DNA from: Ignelater luminosus
Taxonomy: Eukaryota; Arthropoda; Insecta; Coleoptera; Elateridae
Length of the DNA: 64,000 nt
Assembly: GCA_011009095.1 (NCBI GenBank)
Contig: VTPC01090889.1
Location: forward strand, 1-64,000
Direction: 5' to 3'
Shown here: in pieces, positions 33,920 through 46,599 of the stretch
Layout of the letters: each line of letters opens with the position of its first letter
Numbering within the stretch: the stretch's first letter is position 1
The notes under the pieces: model-generated
The model's input: only the letters and a program-made list of their open reading frames with translations
Databases searched by the model: none
Told to the model about the DNA's origin: nothing
Position numbers and translations under genes: made by a program

Positions 33920-36050
33920 TAAAAATTGTAATTTCTACCAATTTTTACTGTCTTTACTCTTTTGTACCCAGTCTAGGGTAGGTATAAAAAATCTCGCTTC
34001 GACGTTTGTAATTTCAAAATATGAACGCGCAAAAGTAATGTGGTAGAATGCACTCTTATTATTTTCAGAACGCGATTAGAGTACTGCGGATGCGTTTTAT
34101 GTGATCCGAGCGTAATTTACGAACGAAACCCAATGATTGAAGCAAGTTCAAATAAGAAAACAAATTCTAATATCTCCTGACTCTAACTATGCTAGTAAAG
34201 TTCTAGAAAAGTCTGAACAACTCTTGTTGTAGTTGCCCCAAAAGTAAATTTTTATCTTCTCGTGTACCTAAAATGATGAATATTATATACAGAGACTAAC
34301 CCTTTCATAAAAAAACAATTAGGTGATTTGTTTATCCACATCATTATTAATAAGCCACTATAAACGCCATCATTAACATCAATATTAGGGGATGTTTTGT
34401 TGACTCCTCTTTAGTCAGTGAAAATACATAGATTTTATGAGGTGAAGAATCAAGTGTACATGCACGAACGAAGCCTGATGATTTTGGTCTTTGGTTAGGA
34501 TTCAGCTTTCACCAAAGAGGTAGTCCAAGAAACCCGACGGCTTGTCGTTCGTTGTGGCATAAGTCTAGAGGAGTTTGTGTAGTACTGGTAGTAGTTGTTC
34601 AAGTATCCTGCTGAGGCAGTGTATTAGTGGCAAAGCAAAACAAGAAAACCGAAGATTTTACAAGTTTGCACAATAGTGATGAAGATACCACTGTGTATTT
34701 TTTCAAAACCATTGCATGTGAATCTGACAGCTGGATGAGTAACGTTAAACGACGAAAAAATGGTTTCGACAGTTTGGGAATGTACTGGAGTCACCCAGTA
34801 GGCTGAAACATCTTGGGTAGCGCAGATAATTCCCGGTGTTTGTAGGCGCAACGCCTTCCTGTAGCTTGTCGGTTGGATAGCTGTGGAGCAGTGATGCAGA
34901 CAGTTTGAGAGATCTGAGACTTCCAACTCTAGTCAGAATGACAGGTCGGTTCTAAAGTGGTGAAACGATGAAGTGCGGTGGAGACGTAACAAGAAACATT
35001 GTTGAAAAACTCTTATTTTCATGCTGGAAATTTAAAAACTATTATTAGCCGCTCAATTTTATACTACAGTGTCTTTTGTTAATCAAAAGCAAAATGCTAC
35101 TGGGCGGGTAAGGACGAATTCAGGTGTAACCGGCAGACCTCGTCATGGTCTCCTGTTGAGTTTTATTTTAATTTCGTATGTGCAAGATAACAAAGTTAAC
35201 TAACCTTTTAGAATAAACCAAAAACATTTCTAGCAAGGACCGAGCAGGTGTCCATATTTTAAAGGTATTTGAACAAGCTTGTGATTATACCGCATGAAAA
35301 TTAAAATTACAGCTACATTACACATCATTCATAAGATTTTCAGCTTTCTTTTCCTAAAACAAAAAAGGCACAGAATGAGCAGTGTACTTTTACGTAGTTT
35401 GTTATGGACATTAACAAAGCTATTTGGTTACCCTCCCGAAAAAAAGGCACAACAAGATTATATGCCACCACTTGTAAGGCGCGTAAATTAAAACCATTCT
35501 AGTAATAAACGTGCATTGCAAAATGCACCGTATTTTAATTTAGAACTTCTTTCTTTTGAATATTTTCAAAAAGGCATATGCCAATGATAAAAGAATTTGT
35601 TTATTTAGAGTCTCACAATCCGAAACGGCTGATAAAGCTATTTCTGCATTTCTCTCGGTGATGCATCGTTTTCTAATATTCTCCAATTTCTTAGATCCAA
35701 CATTCAGTGTCTTCAACTAACCAAAACAATGTATAACATTAAAACAGAATTTCTAATAATAGAGTTTGATCTTTCTGGCTTTCATTTAAGTTTTGTATAC
35801 CATTCTATGACTTAGATTAAACTGCGACAAGACATTTTTAAGTCTAGATAGTTTTCATAGACCAAGACTTTTTTGAATTGAATTAGTTTTTTCTTTTTTT
35901 TATTTGTACAAAAAGTACGCAAGTAGGTAACGAATTGTTCAAATCATGACGATACCCTGACGATGACAACTATTTTTTTGCTTTTGCTTTTGAGGATGCT
36001 CAATTGGTACATTTTAAATGACTAACTAGCTACCGGTAGTTAGTTTACCA
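33920..36050. other. Mixed-composition DNA, no gene recognised
   Basis: The part 34480-35160 is clearly less AT-rich than its surroundings. It contains a 100-codon minus-strand frame (34624-34926) with no signal peptide, domain or family that I recognise. Composition suggests an old repeat or an untranslated exon, but nothing decisive is visible. The remainder is ordinary AT-rich DNA. Confidence 0.35.
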
Positions 36051-36290
36051 AGCGGTGTGATTGAACAGCAACCAACCTGAGGTTGGGGAAATGAGCCCGT
36101 GTCCGCCAATTGTTCTCACTCAGATTTTTTGTGGTTTTCCTAAGCAGTGTTGGTGAATTTCGGGACAGTAATATAATAATCTAATAATCCTTACTTCCAC
36201 CCTGTCTAAATTCCCATTTTTGACTGAAGAGCAACCTTGAGGTCCTAAAGCGATCGGCTGCTAACGAAGGAATAAAACACGTTGACTTTC
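36050..36290. repeat. Unclassified GC-richer repeat-like segment
   Basis: A segment of about 240 bp has a short hairpin (CCAACCTGAGGTTGG, about 36074-36088) and phrases such as GTGGTTTTCCTAAGCAGTGT and GAATTTCGGGACAG. These resemble untranslated parts of insect non-LTR elements or SINEs that I remember only loosely. No coding capacity or poly(A) tail is evident. Confidence 0.3.
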
Positions 36291-37702
36291 CTTTCCTTCC
36301 GTTTGATTTTACTTTTATTGTTCTGTTACTGTGGAAAGTATGCATTATTTAGACCCTTCACAGTCTGGTCATATATAAAACATTCTTGAGTTTGTACCTC
36401 TAATAAGCTTCTTCAACAATAATGTATCAAAGTAAGGTGTTTTCTAAGGATAGAGAGATTATTAACGCTTTTTTAGATTTGTTTGCTTTGAATTATCTGC
36501 TTGATAGTTTGTTAACGAACGTCGAATGCCTTAACTGATAACTGACTAAGGGAGCTATAGCGACATTCCAATATTCAAAGGGGGGTAGATATTAAAGAAT
36601 TTACTCATATGTGTTTTTGGTAAAAGTTTGAGGCTATATTTAATAACTAAAAAGTTTTTTTTTAAATTGATCTCCTTTAATCAAAGTTTTGCCATTTGCA
36701 TAAATGGAAGCTGAATCAAATAAATAAAATAAACAAATTGACGCTGTGTGCGTTAATTTCTGAAAGGCCTTCGATTTAAGGTTCATTACAATATCTTGTT
36801 GATAAGTCTCAAGGATTTTAATTTTCACGATTGCCTCCTTAGGTAGGTTGAATCTTTTACTTGAAGAATAGAACTCAAGTAGTAAGAATTAGGATGTGTG
36901 GTATCAATACCTAATGTAACTTCTGGATTCCCACAAGGCTCAGTCTTAGACCTTTGTTGTTGTTCTCAGTCTTTTTATAATAATATTGGTGCTTGCTTAG
37001 ATAACATGGATTTTATGTAGTGTAAACAATCTAAAGATATTTAAAATAATGAAAAATGTAGACGATCAAAACCTGTTTTAGGTAGATCTTAATAGGTTTT
37101 TGTTTATGCTATTGTTTGTAGCTTAAAAAACTAAAACGCACAAACAAATTAATTAAAAACTGATTTTTATAACTTACTAGATAAAACGCGTTTTTTGCAC
37201 TCCATACAGATATCTCAGGTTTGCAGGTGTTTTTAAAAACCTTTTTTGTAGTTCACTTTTTAAAACTTCTAAGAAAGATTCTTTTCAATTTTGCATGTAT
37301 TTTGATAACGTCGTAAAGTTCTTATTATATTTTTTTAATAATCTAATCTTGATAAGAACTTATTGATAAGGTATAATAAGTTTTCAGATAACGAGAAAGA
37401 AGATCTTCAAAAAGTATTAGCAATTATTGCAAAACATTATTTAAATTGGTATTTGTATGTTAATTAATAATACTTACTCTCATTTTGTTATGTATGTTAG
37501 AATCTTAGTGTTTGTCATCTTGTGGTTAGAAGTCTCAATTGCTTTTACGTACTTAGTTTTAGGTCAATGTTATAGTAAAGTAGTATGTCTGTATAATAAG
37601 TGATATCTTAACGCTAGAATACCTTATGTGAGTCGGTTGATTTTACAGGAAGATTGACGTTCAGTAGTTCACAGAAAAGCTATTTTGACGTACTTAAATC
37701 AC

Positions 37703-37745
37703 TATAAAAAGTCTAGTCAAACTTGCTACCTAGTCACTAATCAGT
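37703..37745 (+). promoter_or_regulatory. Candidate TATA/initiator core promoter
   Basis: TATAAAAA begins at 37703. An initiator-like AGTCACTA (A at 37736) lies 33 bp on, with a second, perfect TCAGT at 37741-37745. A short exon with an ATG and a GTAAGT donor follows at the right distance, which makes this the most plausible of the TATA matches in this part. Confidence 0.4.
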
Positions 37746-37825
37746 AAGAACGTAAGACAGCTATAGTCGTAGTGTTACTAGTAGTAGTATACTCGAAAAA
37801 AAACGACGTCGATGAAGTTAGACAC
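37736..37825 (+). other. Candidate first exon with five-codon start, GTAAGT donor
   Basis: From the presumed start site the segment reaches ATG (37812-37814), reads Met-Lys-Leu-Asp plus two bases, and meets GAC AC|GTAAGT, a canonical donor, at 37825/37826. Many insect genes for secreted proteins begin with such a tiny coding exon interrupted within the signal peptide. Phase-2 joining to the acceptor at 49080 gives MKLDT followed by MSILPVLLLV in frame. The Kozak context of this ATG is poor, so translation could instead start at the second Met. The link is inference; the exon could also be spurious or belong to another transcript. Confidence 0.35.
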
Positions 37826-37829
37826 GTAA

Positions 37830-40800
37830 GTTGTACTTTTGATTTATTCTCACAGTAATATAGCAAGATGTATTCTGATGTTTCTAACTATTTTTTATAA
37901 GTTACATTTCTTCAAGATGTAGTCGCCTTGGCGTCGATCTAAATGAGCCGTAGCAATAAAAAAAGTAGAATGATGAACAAGCAATACACTAAAAGTCGTA
38001 CTGCATTGTTATACAGTGTGTCCCGTTGTAAGTGAGGAGAGTTAGATAACTTTATTATATTACATGGTTACTACGATCAAAAAAAAATCCAGAATTCTTA
38101 CTAGATCATTATATTAGCAATTTTTTACAGCAAATAAGTTGATGGCAAAATTATATATAGCGATATCTAAAAACCCTAAGTTTCACATATAAACTCAAAA
38201 TGCTCATTATTACAACTTCTATACCTTTGTTAATGCTTATTCACTTGGATTGCGTTTGGTTGTTACTCAAGACAGAATATCATGAAACAAATGCTCTACT
38301 GTTTTGTTTATTTCTTATTTGAACGACCATAACCCTCACCGGACCTAGCACTCTTGAATTTTTACTTTTTCAATACATGTATGATGTGCATGTGAAATGC
38401 GAAATACGAGAAGGCAAATTTGACAATTGGAGTCGATGCTAACGCTTGGTCGCACAAAAATAATTTGATCATTGACTTCTGTTTGGTTGATCGATTGATC
38501 AAGTGGTTGATCAATGGATCAAGCATTTGACAAAGCTTTGTGCAACCCGGCCTGGGACTTTAACGTAGTCAGCCCATTGAATAATATTGCCCTGGCATTT
38601 AGAAATTTGATAACGTACACCTTTATTTGAATTGTACTCTAGAAATGAAGATACAAGAATGGAAGGTCCGGTGAGCATATCGGCCGTTTAGTTAAGGAAT
38701 AAACAAACACTAAAGCATGTGTTTCATGGCATTACATTTTTAGTAACGTAACGTACCTATTGCTTCTGAAAATTGTTTGCGTCTTATACTAGAGAAGTTT
38801 TTATTGCAGTGAAAGCTTTTATGAGATATACTAAAACTATAAATATACGTAATTTTTAATTGATGATACTTCAGCCAAATAAGTTTAGTAAACATCAGTT
38901 AGATTTATTCATTTGTTAATTTAATTAACAATCAAACAACGAAACTTGTTTTTGTGGCACACTATCCAAAGCTTTGTTGTTTAGTATACTCTTTATCAGA
39001 GCCAATTTAGAGAGATCTGAGGTAATCTAAGGTTACCTACATGTTCTTGCCCCTTTGACAGCTACTTTCGTTATGGTCCAATCTCTGTGTCTTTGTCTGA
39101 ACCTTCGTAAAAACTGTACAAAGGGGTTTCGGCTTGGTTTTGTTAATTTGGAGTTCATACAAAGACAGAGAGATTAGATGGTAAAATGTACATTTTACAA
39201 TTTCGAAGATTTTTTTGTCCCTTTCAACCCATTATCATCATCATGTTTATTGTCGACCTCTGCTAAGGTAATTACTAATTATAAACTTCTTTAGTCTCTT
39301 TGTTAGAGTAAACATGTTTAGTAGATAGTCACACGCGGTGCTCGCTGCTTCATAAGATAGTGTTAGTGGTGGCAGAAGCAACTGAGTGCTCTGGTGGCTG
39401 TTGGTGGAGGTGCTGGTCAATGGCGTTCAGTGGACGCTGTAGTTTCTTTACAAAACTTTAGTCCTACATGTTACGCTACAGAGTGGAACGTTAGTGTCGA
39501 CCGGTTGGGTATGCGGTATTCTTCTAGTCATCATGGGTTGGGATACGATTGAATCTGTGCAACACCAAAGACCACAGAGAGTCGGCTAGGGTGGAGAAGA
39601 AAGTGAAACAAACTGAATGTAATTGTCGAGGTTTGATCCGAACAATTTGGTTTTACGATAGTCTTGTCCGGCATCCGGAAAAACTCGTTTGATGTCCAGG
39701 AAACGTCAAAGAATCTAATATTTTTTAACGCTGCTTTTTAATCACGGTTACTGCTAGCAATGGTTAGATCCAGAAGCAGGCAGCAATTAATAGCTTGTCA
39801 CTAAAATGGTTGATGATGACACATTAGATACTGTAAGTGGTTAAAAATAGAAGGCTGTGGCAATCGGTGCCTACTTCTGAATGCAAGCAATAACTACAAT
39901 TTAGCCAAGCGTAAATACGAGAGGGCGAACTTAAGAATTTAAAAAGTGCGATGTAAGAAACTGTTGTTTGATCTGTTATCCTGTATTTACCCCCTCTCCC
40001 CAAAAGCTCTTGTTCTCTGCCACTAAAAGTTGAGATTGTCCGGATTAAAGAGATTCAAAACCAGACAACTTCAGCTCCAAACCTCGAATGGTGGCTTGAC
40101 AACTCGCGTGGAGTGATGGGCGATTGCTATCCAAACCCGAATAGAGAAATCAAGAAGATGGTAGATAAAAAGAGACAACAATCAGCTTCCTCACTATTGG
40201 TAGTGTTACTAATGTTTTAACTATGCAGTTGCAAGTTTCTTTATACAGATCCAAACTAGAATATAAGCTACAAAGTGAATGAGTTTCTACAGGTCTTCTC
40301 GTATACGAAACCCAAAAAGGCATTTTTAAAATTATTTGTAAAGTGAGATTCTCTTGCTTACTTATGCACTTGACGTGGTATTTGTCTGTATTATATTTGG
40401 GCAAAAAGATAATAAAACTCGCTGTTTTTGGCCAAATTATTCTCTGGTTTTTTTATTTTTATCTTAATTGAAAGATGGTTGTAAAAAGTCACAAACTGTT
40501 TGTTGCATTTGGGACAATGTAAGTGTATACATACTATTGAAATACTTGAATTACCTGCTTAATATTTGAAATTCCATGTTGTACTGTTTGAATAAAATCA
40601 AAGGGCCGAATGGGAATTATGTATACATAATATTTGAAGAAGTAATATGTACAGCATTCGAAGAGTTGATATCCTAACCATTGATACGAAAACAAGAAAG
40701 CATGTATAATTGATCCTACTGTTTGCTTGGAAATCAATCAGAATTAACCTGAGGAAGTGAATTCAGAAAAGAAAAGAATATATACACTAACAGTTATTTC

Positions 40801-42890
40801 AAGAAAACTTACAGTGTTACCGACATTGAAGTCAGAAGTGATTGGTTTGTTTATTGGGGCAAAGGGAACTATTTCAAAATTATCTTTTTGCAATAGATTA
40901 TATCAGTAGGAATCATCAAATATTTGGTTTCATTGTAAACAACTGTAAATTCATTTTTAAAAAATCTCAATAATTTAAATTAAAATTGTTAGTTGGATTA
41001 TTACTAGTTGAAGATATAGAGGAGATCAATCTCAATAGAGTTCTTATTCAGTTAAGGCCTGAAGCTGCAGGTTACATTAGTTCAGTGGTATATGTTTCTT
41101 CAAGATCTACATAGGATTTTTTGTAGAACCGTGTCAAAATTCAATTAGCATCCATAAGAAGAATTATTCTGATTTCCTTCAGAAAATTTCAACCAATAAA
41201 AAAGTTTAAATTTTTTAATTTTAACCAATCGTGGACGTATATTACAGAGATAATTGCGCTAGTGCAAATTATTGGCAATTTTGCTGACAGCAACTGTCAC
41301 ACAGCTGTTAAGTTTAATGACTTTTAGTTTCTTGAGATTTTTAAATGATTTTTTTGTTTGGAAGTATTTTGTTGCAAATTTTCTTCGGTAAATAGTCTAA
41401 CCAAGTATCTGTGGGCATGTCAACATATTCTATAATTTCGGCAATTTGACATGCACTATGGGATATTACTTATGATAGTAATTCTGAAGAACTAAATATC
41501 GCATGAAAATTTTAGAGTCAGAAAGGACCAGTAGAAAGTTTAATTTTATAAATTTCTAGCAATAAGGAAGTTGTCCGAAAAGTGAGAAAACAAATTGAAA
41601 GCAGGTAGAATTTCTTTTTAGACCAAGACGAACATTAAAATACGCAATTTTGTCCCAATTTCGATTCTAGTGTTAGCTTCGAATTTGAATAACTCTTTTC
41701 AATGTGCTTCACTTTAGTTGAAAGAACATGATTGCATAAAAGCACCTTTATTAATTATCCCAATATGAACGAGAAATCAATTAAAACCTAAAAATAAATT
41801 TTCGTTGCCAATTCACATTTTTTGCTTTGTTTGGAAGTTTTGTTTTGCTTCCGTAGGCCCTTTTCCCAAAATGTGCTATTCTATCTATTTTCTGTTCTAT
41901 TTTCATTATATCACTCGGTTTTCATCAAAACCTTTGTTTTGTCCAGTTGCTACTTTTAAAGAGTTAATACCAACGTAATGAAATCTACACATTATCATAT
42001 CATAAAACGTTTGTATCAAGGTAATTTATTTGTCATATATTTGTTATCATTCTACTATGAGTATATTTGAACTTTAGAAATGCACGCAATAAACTCTTCA
42101 GTGCCCAGATAAAACAATTAAAAACGATTCGTTGGAACCTATTGTATTTTCTACGTATTGTTGATAAAATAAATGGCGTAAATTATTTTGTCAATTTTGC
42201 AGATGAACCCTTATCTTATCTCACCTAATGCATAATCCCAGTTACAGCCTGTTAGTTTATCAGATTGAAAACGATAAAATATCCGATGTAGCTTTGAGAG
42301 GCTTCAGTTATATTTCGAAATTTAGTGATAAAGGTCAAACCTGCTATAGAGAGTTCTGCACTTTTCTTAATTATTGTTGAGTGAACAATAAAACTTTTAA
42401 TATTATTGAAGAGTTACCACGACAGTCAGGTACGTTGCTAATTAACGTTTTTAAGTATAATAAAAACTAAAACAAAAATTAGATATTTAATGTTTTTCTT
42501 CAAATAAGATAAGTTAGTTATTTTTATAAAGCCAATAGCCGTTATTAAAGTATTAATTTTAAATGGTTTGTTAATCAGGATTCAACGGTTTAAACTAGAT
42601 AAAACCTAATTAATGCAAACATTATATTTATTATCCTAACAGAATTCCCTGAACGTTTATAGTTTTTTAATTATTTGAACTTGACCATTTCCTTGAAATA
42701 GCTTTGTAATATATTTATTACGTTAAAGAATGTAAATGATGGCAATGAACTCTAATTAAGTTTAAAATTACACGCTAATTTTTAATTTCAAGGGTATTAT
42801 AGTAGATTTAATAATGAAATTATTTTAACCGTGCTTAAATCATTAACACAGCAAACGATTTAATAAGTGTCATCATGCCAACAAATATAT
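37830..42890. other. AT-rich DNA, possibly large first intron; small repeats only
   Basis: It holds the GATC-rich repeat at 38445-38560 and a GC-richer non-coding segment at 39340-39720. A 15-bp perfect hairpin TGACAGCAACTGTCA lies near 41284-41298. AAATACGAGAGGGCGAAC-like DNA near 39909 resembles 38398-38415. No coding exon was identified. Confidence 0.35.
38445..38560. repeat. Short inverted-repeat element with clustered GATC motifs
   Basis: GGTCGCACAAA near 38454 and TTTGTGCAACC near 38538 are near inverted copies. Between them five GATC sites (38467, 38489, 38497, 38509, 38517) occur mostly as TTGATCAA-like words. This layout (GGTTGCACAAA ends, TGATCAA array) matches a dispersed short repeat I remember from several insect genomes. 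It is probably a MITE or SINE-like element. Confidence 0.45.
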
Positions 42891-42909
42891 CATGTCCCCC
42901 TTCAAATAT

Positions 42910-43015
42910 CATAAATTCAAGTCAACTCCAGAGCGTCGCGATGCACCCCCAAGCACACAATTGAACGTCGCATGTCACCACCAGACCGACGGCCATTTTC
43001 TGCATGGTTACACAT
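42910..43015 (-). promoter_or_regulatory. Small GC-rich island, possible promoter or exon
   Basis: About 105 bp of GC-rich DNA in an AT-rich background. On the minus strand a 27-codon frame (starting MQKMAVGLVV, from 43005) ends in a stop without a good donor. GGCCATTTT, a YY1-type word common at start sites, is present. Direction and role are undetermined. Confidence 0.25.
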
Positions 43016-43029
43016 TTAACTAAATCTAG

Positions 43030-46000
43030 CTAGGGAGGATTTGGGGATTTAATTTTGTTTACTTACATACAACATTTGTCTCAATATGTTCTCTTTCAAG
43101 TTTTCAAGAGAAAAAAGGTTTTTATTTATCTTTAGTTTGTCTTTATTCTTTTTAAGACATCTTAGTTAACCTAATAACCAATTAAATTAATCTTTATTTT
43201 ATCTATGTTACATTTTAAGTTGAACCTCATTTGTATTCTGTAAATATATATACTATAAAGAAATTAATTAACAAAAAAGGTCAAGAAAGTTTACTTTTGG
43301 TTATCGTGTTCTAATTTCTTGTGAATTCATAAATCATACAACTTTTAGCAAGTTCGTTGCTAGAATGGCAATTAATTTTTTTGCTGTGGTGCCCTTAATT
43401 ACATTTAGAAATGATAAAGTAAATAAAATTATTGCCCGAAGTTTTCAGAGTAAATATCTTGGAAACTCACGAGTGGTGGAAAATATAAAAATGGATTCGG
43501 TTCACTGATTATCCATTTAGGTGATTTTGTAGATTATCATTTTAAAACTGGAATGATTTAAGAAAATATTTTTGCTGGTCATCACACTTAGAGCTAATCT
43601 ATATGGTACAGAAAAATAAGTTTTTTTTCCTATAATGACTCTTTTTTTGTATAAATGAAAACTAGACTTAATAACCGAATTATTAATTGATAGTCAAGTG
43701 TTATAAAAAAAATTACATTGAAGCTTCAAGATTAAGTTTTTTTTCTGTTGTACTAGAATTATTCTGGAAATACTAAGATTGTAATCCATAAGTAGGTAGA
43801 ACAATCAAACACAACATTTTATCGTCCTTTAAAGTAACCTTCATTGTATTCTCTGCAACATATCGTCACGTAATCTGCTTCTCAAATTCCTGGGAATATG
43901 GCGATATTACAGAACAACTCTAAAGTGATTCGTTTTTGCTTCTGATAACAAAAGAAATAGCATCTCTATCCGTGACGTACTTTTTGATTTGCCTTTTTTA
44001 CTTTTCATCTATAACTTGTTCAACATTTCCCTGAGATTCTCAAATCACTTTAAGTATTGTTAATGATTTCGAACTAGGACCGTCCTAAGCTCACACAGTT
44101 AGTTAAATCGCCGGATTTCCGGGGTCTGTCTATACTTAGTATAAGAAGTCCCTGATGAACACAGTAGATTACTGGTAGATATTACAAATTCCCTATCGAA
44201 TAATAATTTGCGTTGCTTGTTTCATGTACAGTCATCTACAGAAGCAAGGTGCCAACTGCGGATAAAAAATGGAAACACTGGTTTTATTAAAAAAAAACTC
44301 TGCTATAAGAAATGAAATGTTTTTTATTAACAGAAAAATAATTAATTGGTAAACAGAAGTTCCTGATAAGAAAATTGAAAGCTTTATAAAAAAGATTTTA
44401 TTAATTAAATGCCTAAGGTATTTACTACCCCTAATCAGTTCATATTGTTTACATTTAATTTCTATTAAATTTCCGTTGTTATTTGCTAGAACTGTAAAAC
44501 AATAAAAAAAATAGTAAATAAGAGAATGTGGTCTGCGTTTTATAATATATTCATTCAGCCGCTTTCAGAAGAACCTTAAGTACGTTTTGTAACTTCAAAG
44601 TTATCGTGAGGACAGATATACACATATGGAAAAAAATAATCACATAAAATACCCACTAATTAATTAATTAACTAAAACATGGACTTTAAAAGTTTTTAAA
44701 CCAACAGTATGTTATGTTAAAATGTACAATGTAATTTAATTTAAACATTGGACAGAAAATTTTTGTCTCAATTGACAAGATATATTCGGTATGGAATAGC
44801 ACTTTCATGTCAGCTCACACGCTTAATTTATCTACTGTCCAAATAGTTTACTGTTCAGTAACTAACTAGCCTTTAGCAATTAAAGATTAATCAATTTTCC
44901 TTTTAAAATCCATTTCTAATTAAATCTTGGCAGTAGAATATTAAAAACCAGATATTTCCTTCATAGCCCTTTCAACTACAATAACTTTTTTAACCTTTCC
45001 TCATCAACTATAGCATGTTTAAGGTTAATACCAAGAAAGCAGTAAATAATTTTGTATTACTTTCTTTGTCAAGCAGGTTGTTAGGCCGCCGTTGCGAAAA
45101 ACTTGACACACGTACCCCCTTCTATTTTAGTTATAAAAGCTTCATCCAGAAGAACTAAGCGGTTTTAGATTTGTATGTTTATCTCTACTAACTGTAACGA
45201 TAAACAGACGGAGTTCAAAAAAAGTAGGTTTTGTTTAAATTTATTTTGTTCTGAAGCACAAAATGATTCGTAACATAGATTAACCTAGATTTGAGCATTA
45301 TATTTCTTAAGCAGCTTTGTACTGTGACCTTTTAATTGGAACTTTATTTCTTACACTATATTGATAGATTTTTCAGGCCCGTTATAATTCATTCTTGTTA
45401 CTCAAAGAACATGCGTTAGTATAATTTGGTTAGAAGTTTTGCTAATATACTAAAAACTCTAAGAATGCAATTATTCTTTGTTCCAAAGTCAGCTTATATT
45501 CTGATTGTAGATATGAAACTAAAAGGTAGGAGATAGGCATTGTGCAATTGTTGTGCAACTTTTATTTGTTGCAAAAACAATTTTAGGAAGCCTCAGGAAA
45601 ATTATGTACCGGCACTCGGACTTTCTTTTGGCAAGCCCAAGTACAATTAAAGAATCTGTGCTTTGAGGGAGTTACACTTCTGTAATAATCGAAAACAAGA
45701 TATGTAAATATACAAAGTGGCTTATTAAACTTCACTAGATGGTTTGGGGAATCATTTTAAGAAAAAGGATTTGTAGATATGAATATCTATCCGAAAATAT
45801 GACATTTAGAGATGCTGAATGTTAAAGTTACATCAAATATCGAAATAAAATTTTCTTCAAGAAGGTACCTGAAAATCTACTTACCTCCAAATTTCTGCGG
45901 TCGATGCACTTGCTAAAAATGAAGATACAGGGACGAACAATCATCTTTTTTTGAAAAAGATACTTTACGCTACTTGAAAAGTTTGTTAGTTTGTCCTTTT

Positions 46001-46150
46001 TCTGATCTACTGCCATTTTTGCACTTTTATCATAAGATGTGTCGTTTTCTCAACAACAATTTAAGATAGCAAAACGAAAATTTTTCTTAGGATTGCAATT
46101 ATATGACACCTACTGTTTTACAAATCTTCAAAGCTTCTCACCAGTACTTG
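43030..46150. other. AT-rich DNA, nothing recognised
   Basis: Only short frames. At 45880-46016 (minus strand) a codon-like stretch starting at 46016 ends in GGAG|GTAAGT near 45888, which looks like a donor, but no family is recognised. It may be intronic to the 37.8-49.7 kb gene if that model is right. Confidence 0.3.
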
Positions 46151-46194
46151 AGCTTTTGCAAGGTAAATGTTCTAACACGTTTTATATCAAAGAC

Positions 46195-46400
46195 ATTTGC
46201 GGATATACACAGGGTGACCTAAATAGTATGAATAAAACTTCAGAAGGAGATTATACAAGTTATTCTCAGCAAAGAGAGTTCCTATGAACATGGATTTGTT
46301 ATATAGAATTTGATGAAATAAACCGTTTGGGAAATAATTTGAAAAAACTGTTTTTTCATGATATTTCGAATACGGAACTCCAGAGGACCCTACGATCATG
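46195..46400. repeat. ACAGGGTG-type dispersed repeat-like segment
   Basis: ACACAGGGTGACCTAAATAG, AATAAAACTTC and AGAGAGTTCCTATGAACATGG are phrases of dispersed insect repeats I remember. A comparable ACAGGGTGGAATTTC occurs near 30094. No terminal repeats or coding sequence were identified. Confidence 0.3.
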
Positions 46401-46599
46401 GGAATTTTTTTACTTACTTTACTAGGACCTATAAAATCACTCTCTGAAGTTTTAGCCACACTTTTCAATGACTCTGCATGTCTATATGAACGCCATGTAA
46501 AGTTTGATGCACTACTAATAAATCAACTTGTATATTGCACCCTATACCTAACCAATAAGACAGTATTTTTATATACTGTAGCTACTATATAGACAAAAG

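Noticed and set aside
34624-34926. 100-codon minus-strand frame in a GC-richer segment
   Set aside because: No family resemblance or supporting promoter or splice signals; longer frames are expected by chance where GC is higher.
45828-46592. Cluster of short frames on both strands
   Set aside because: Unrelated overlapping frames without motifs; part coincides with a repeat-like segment.
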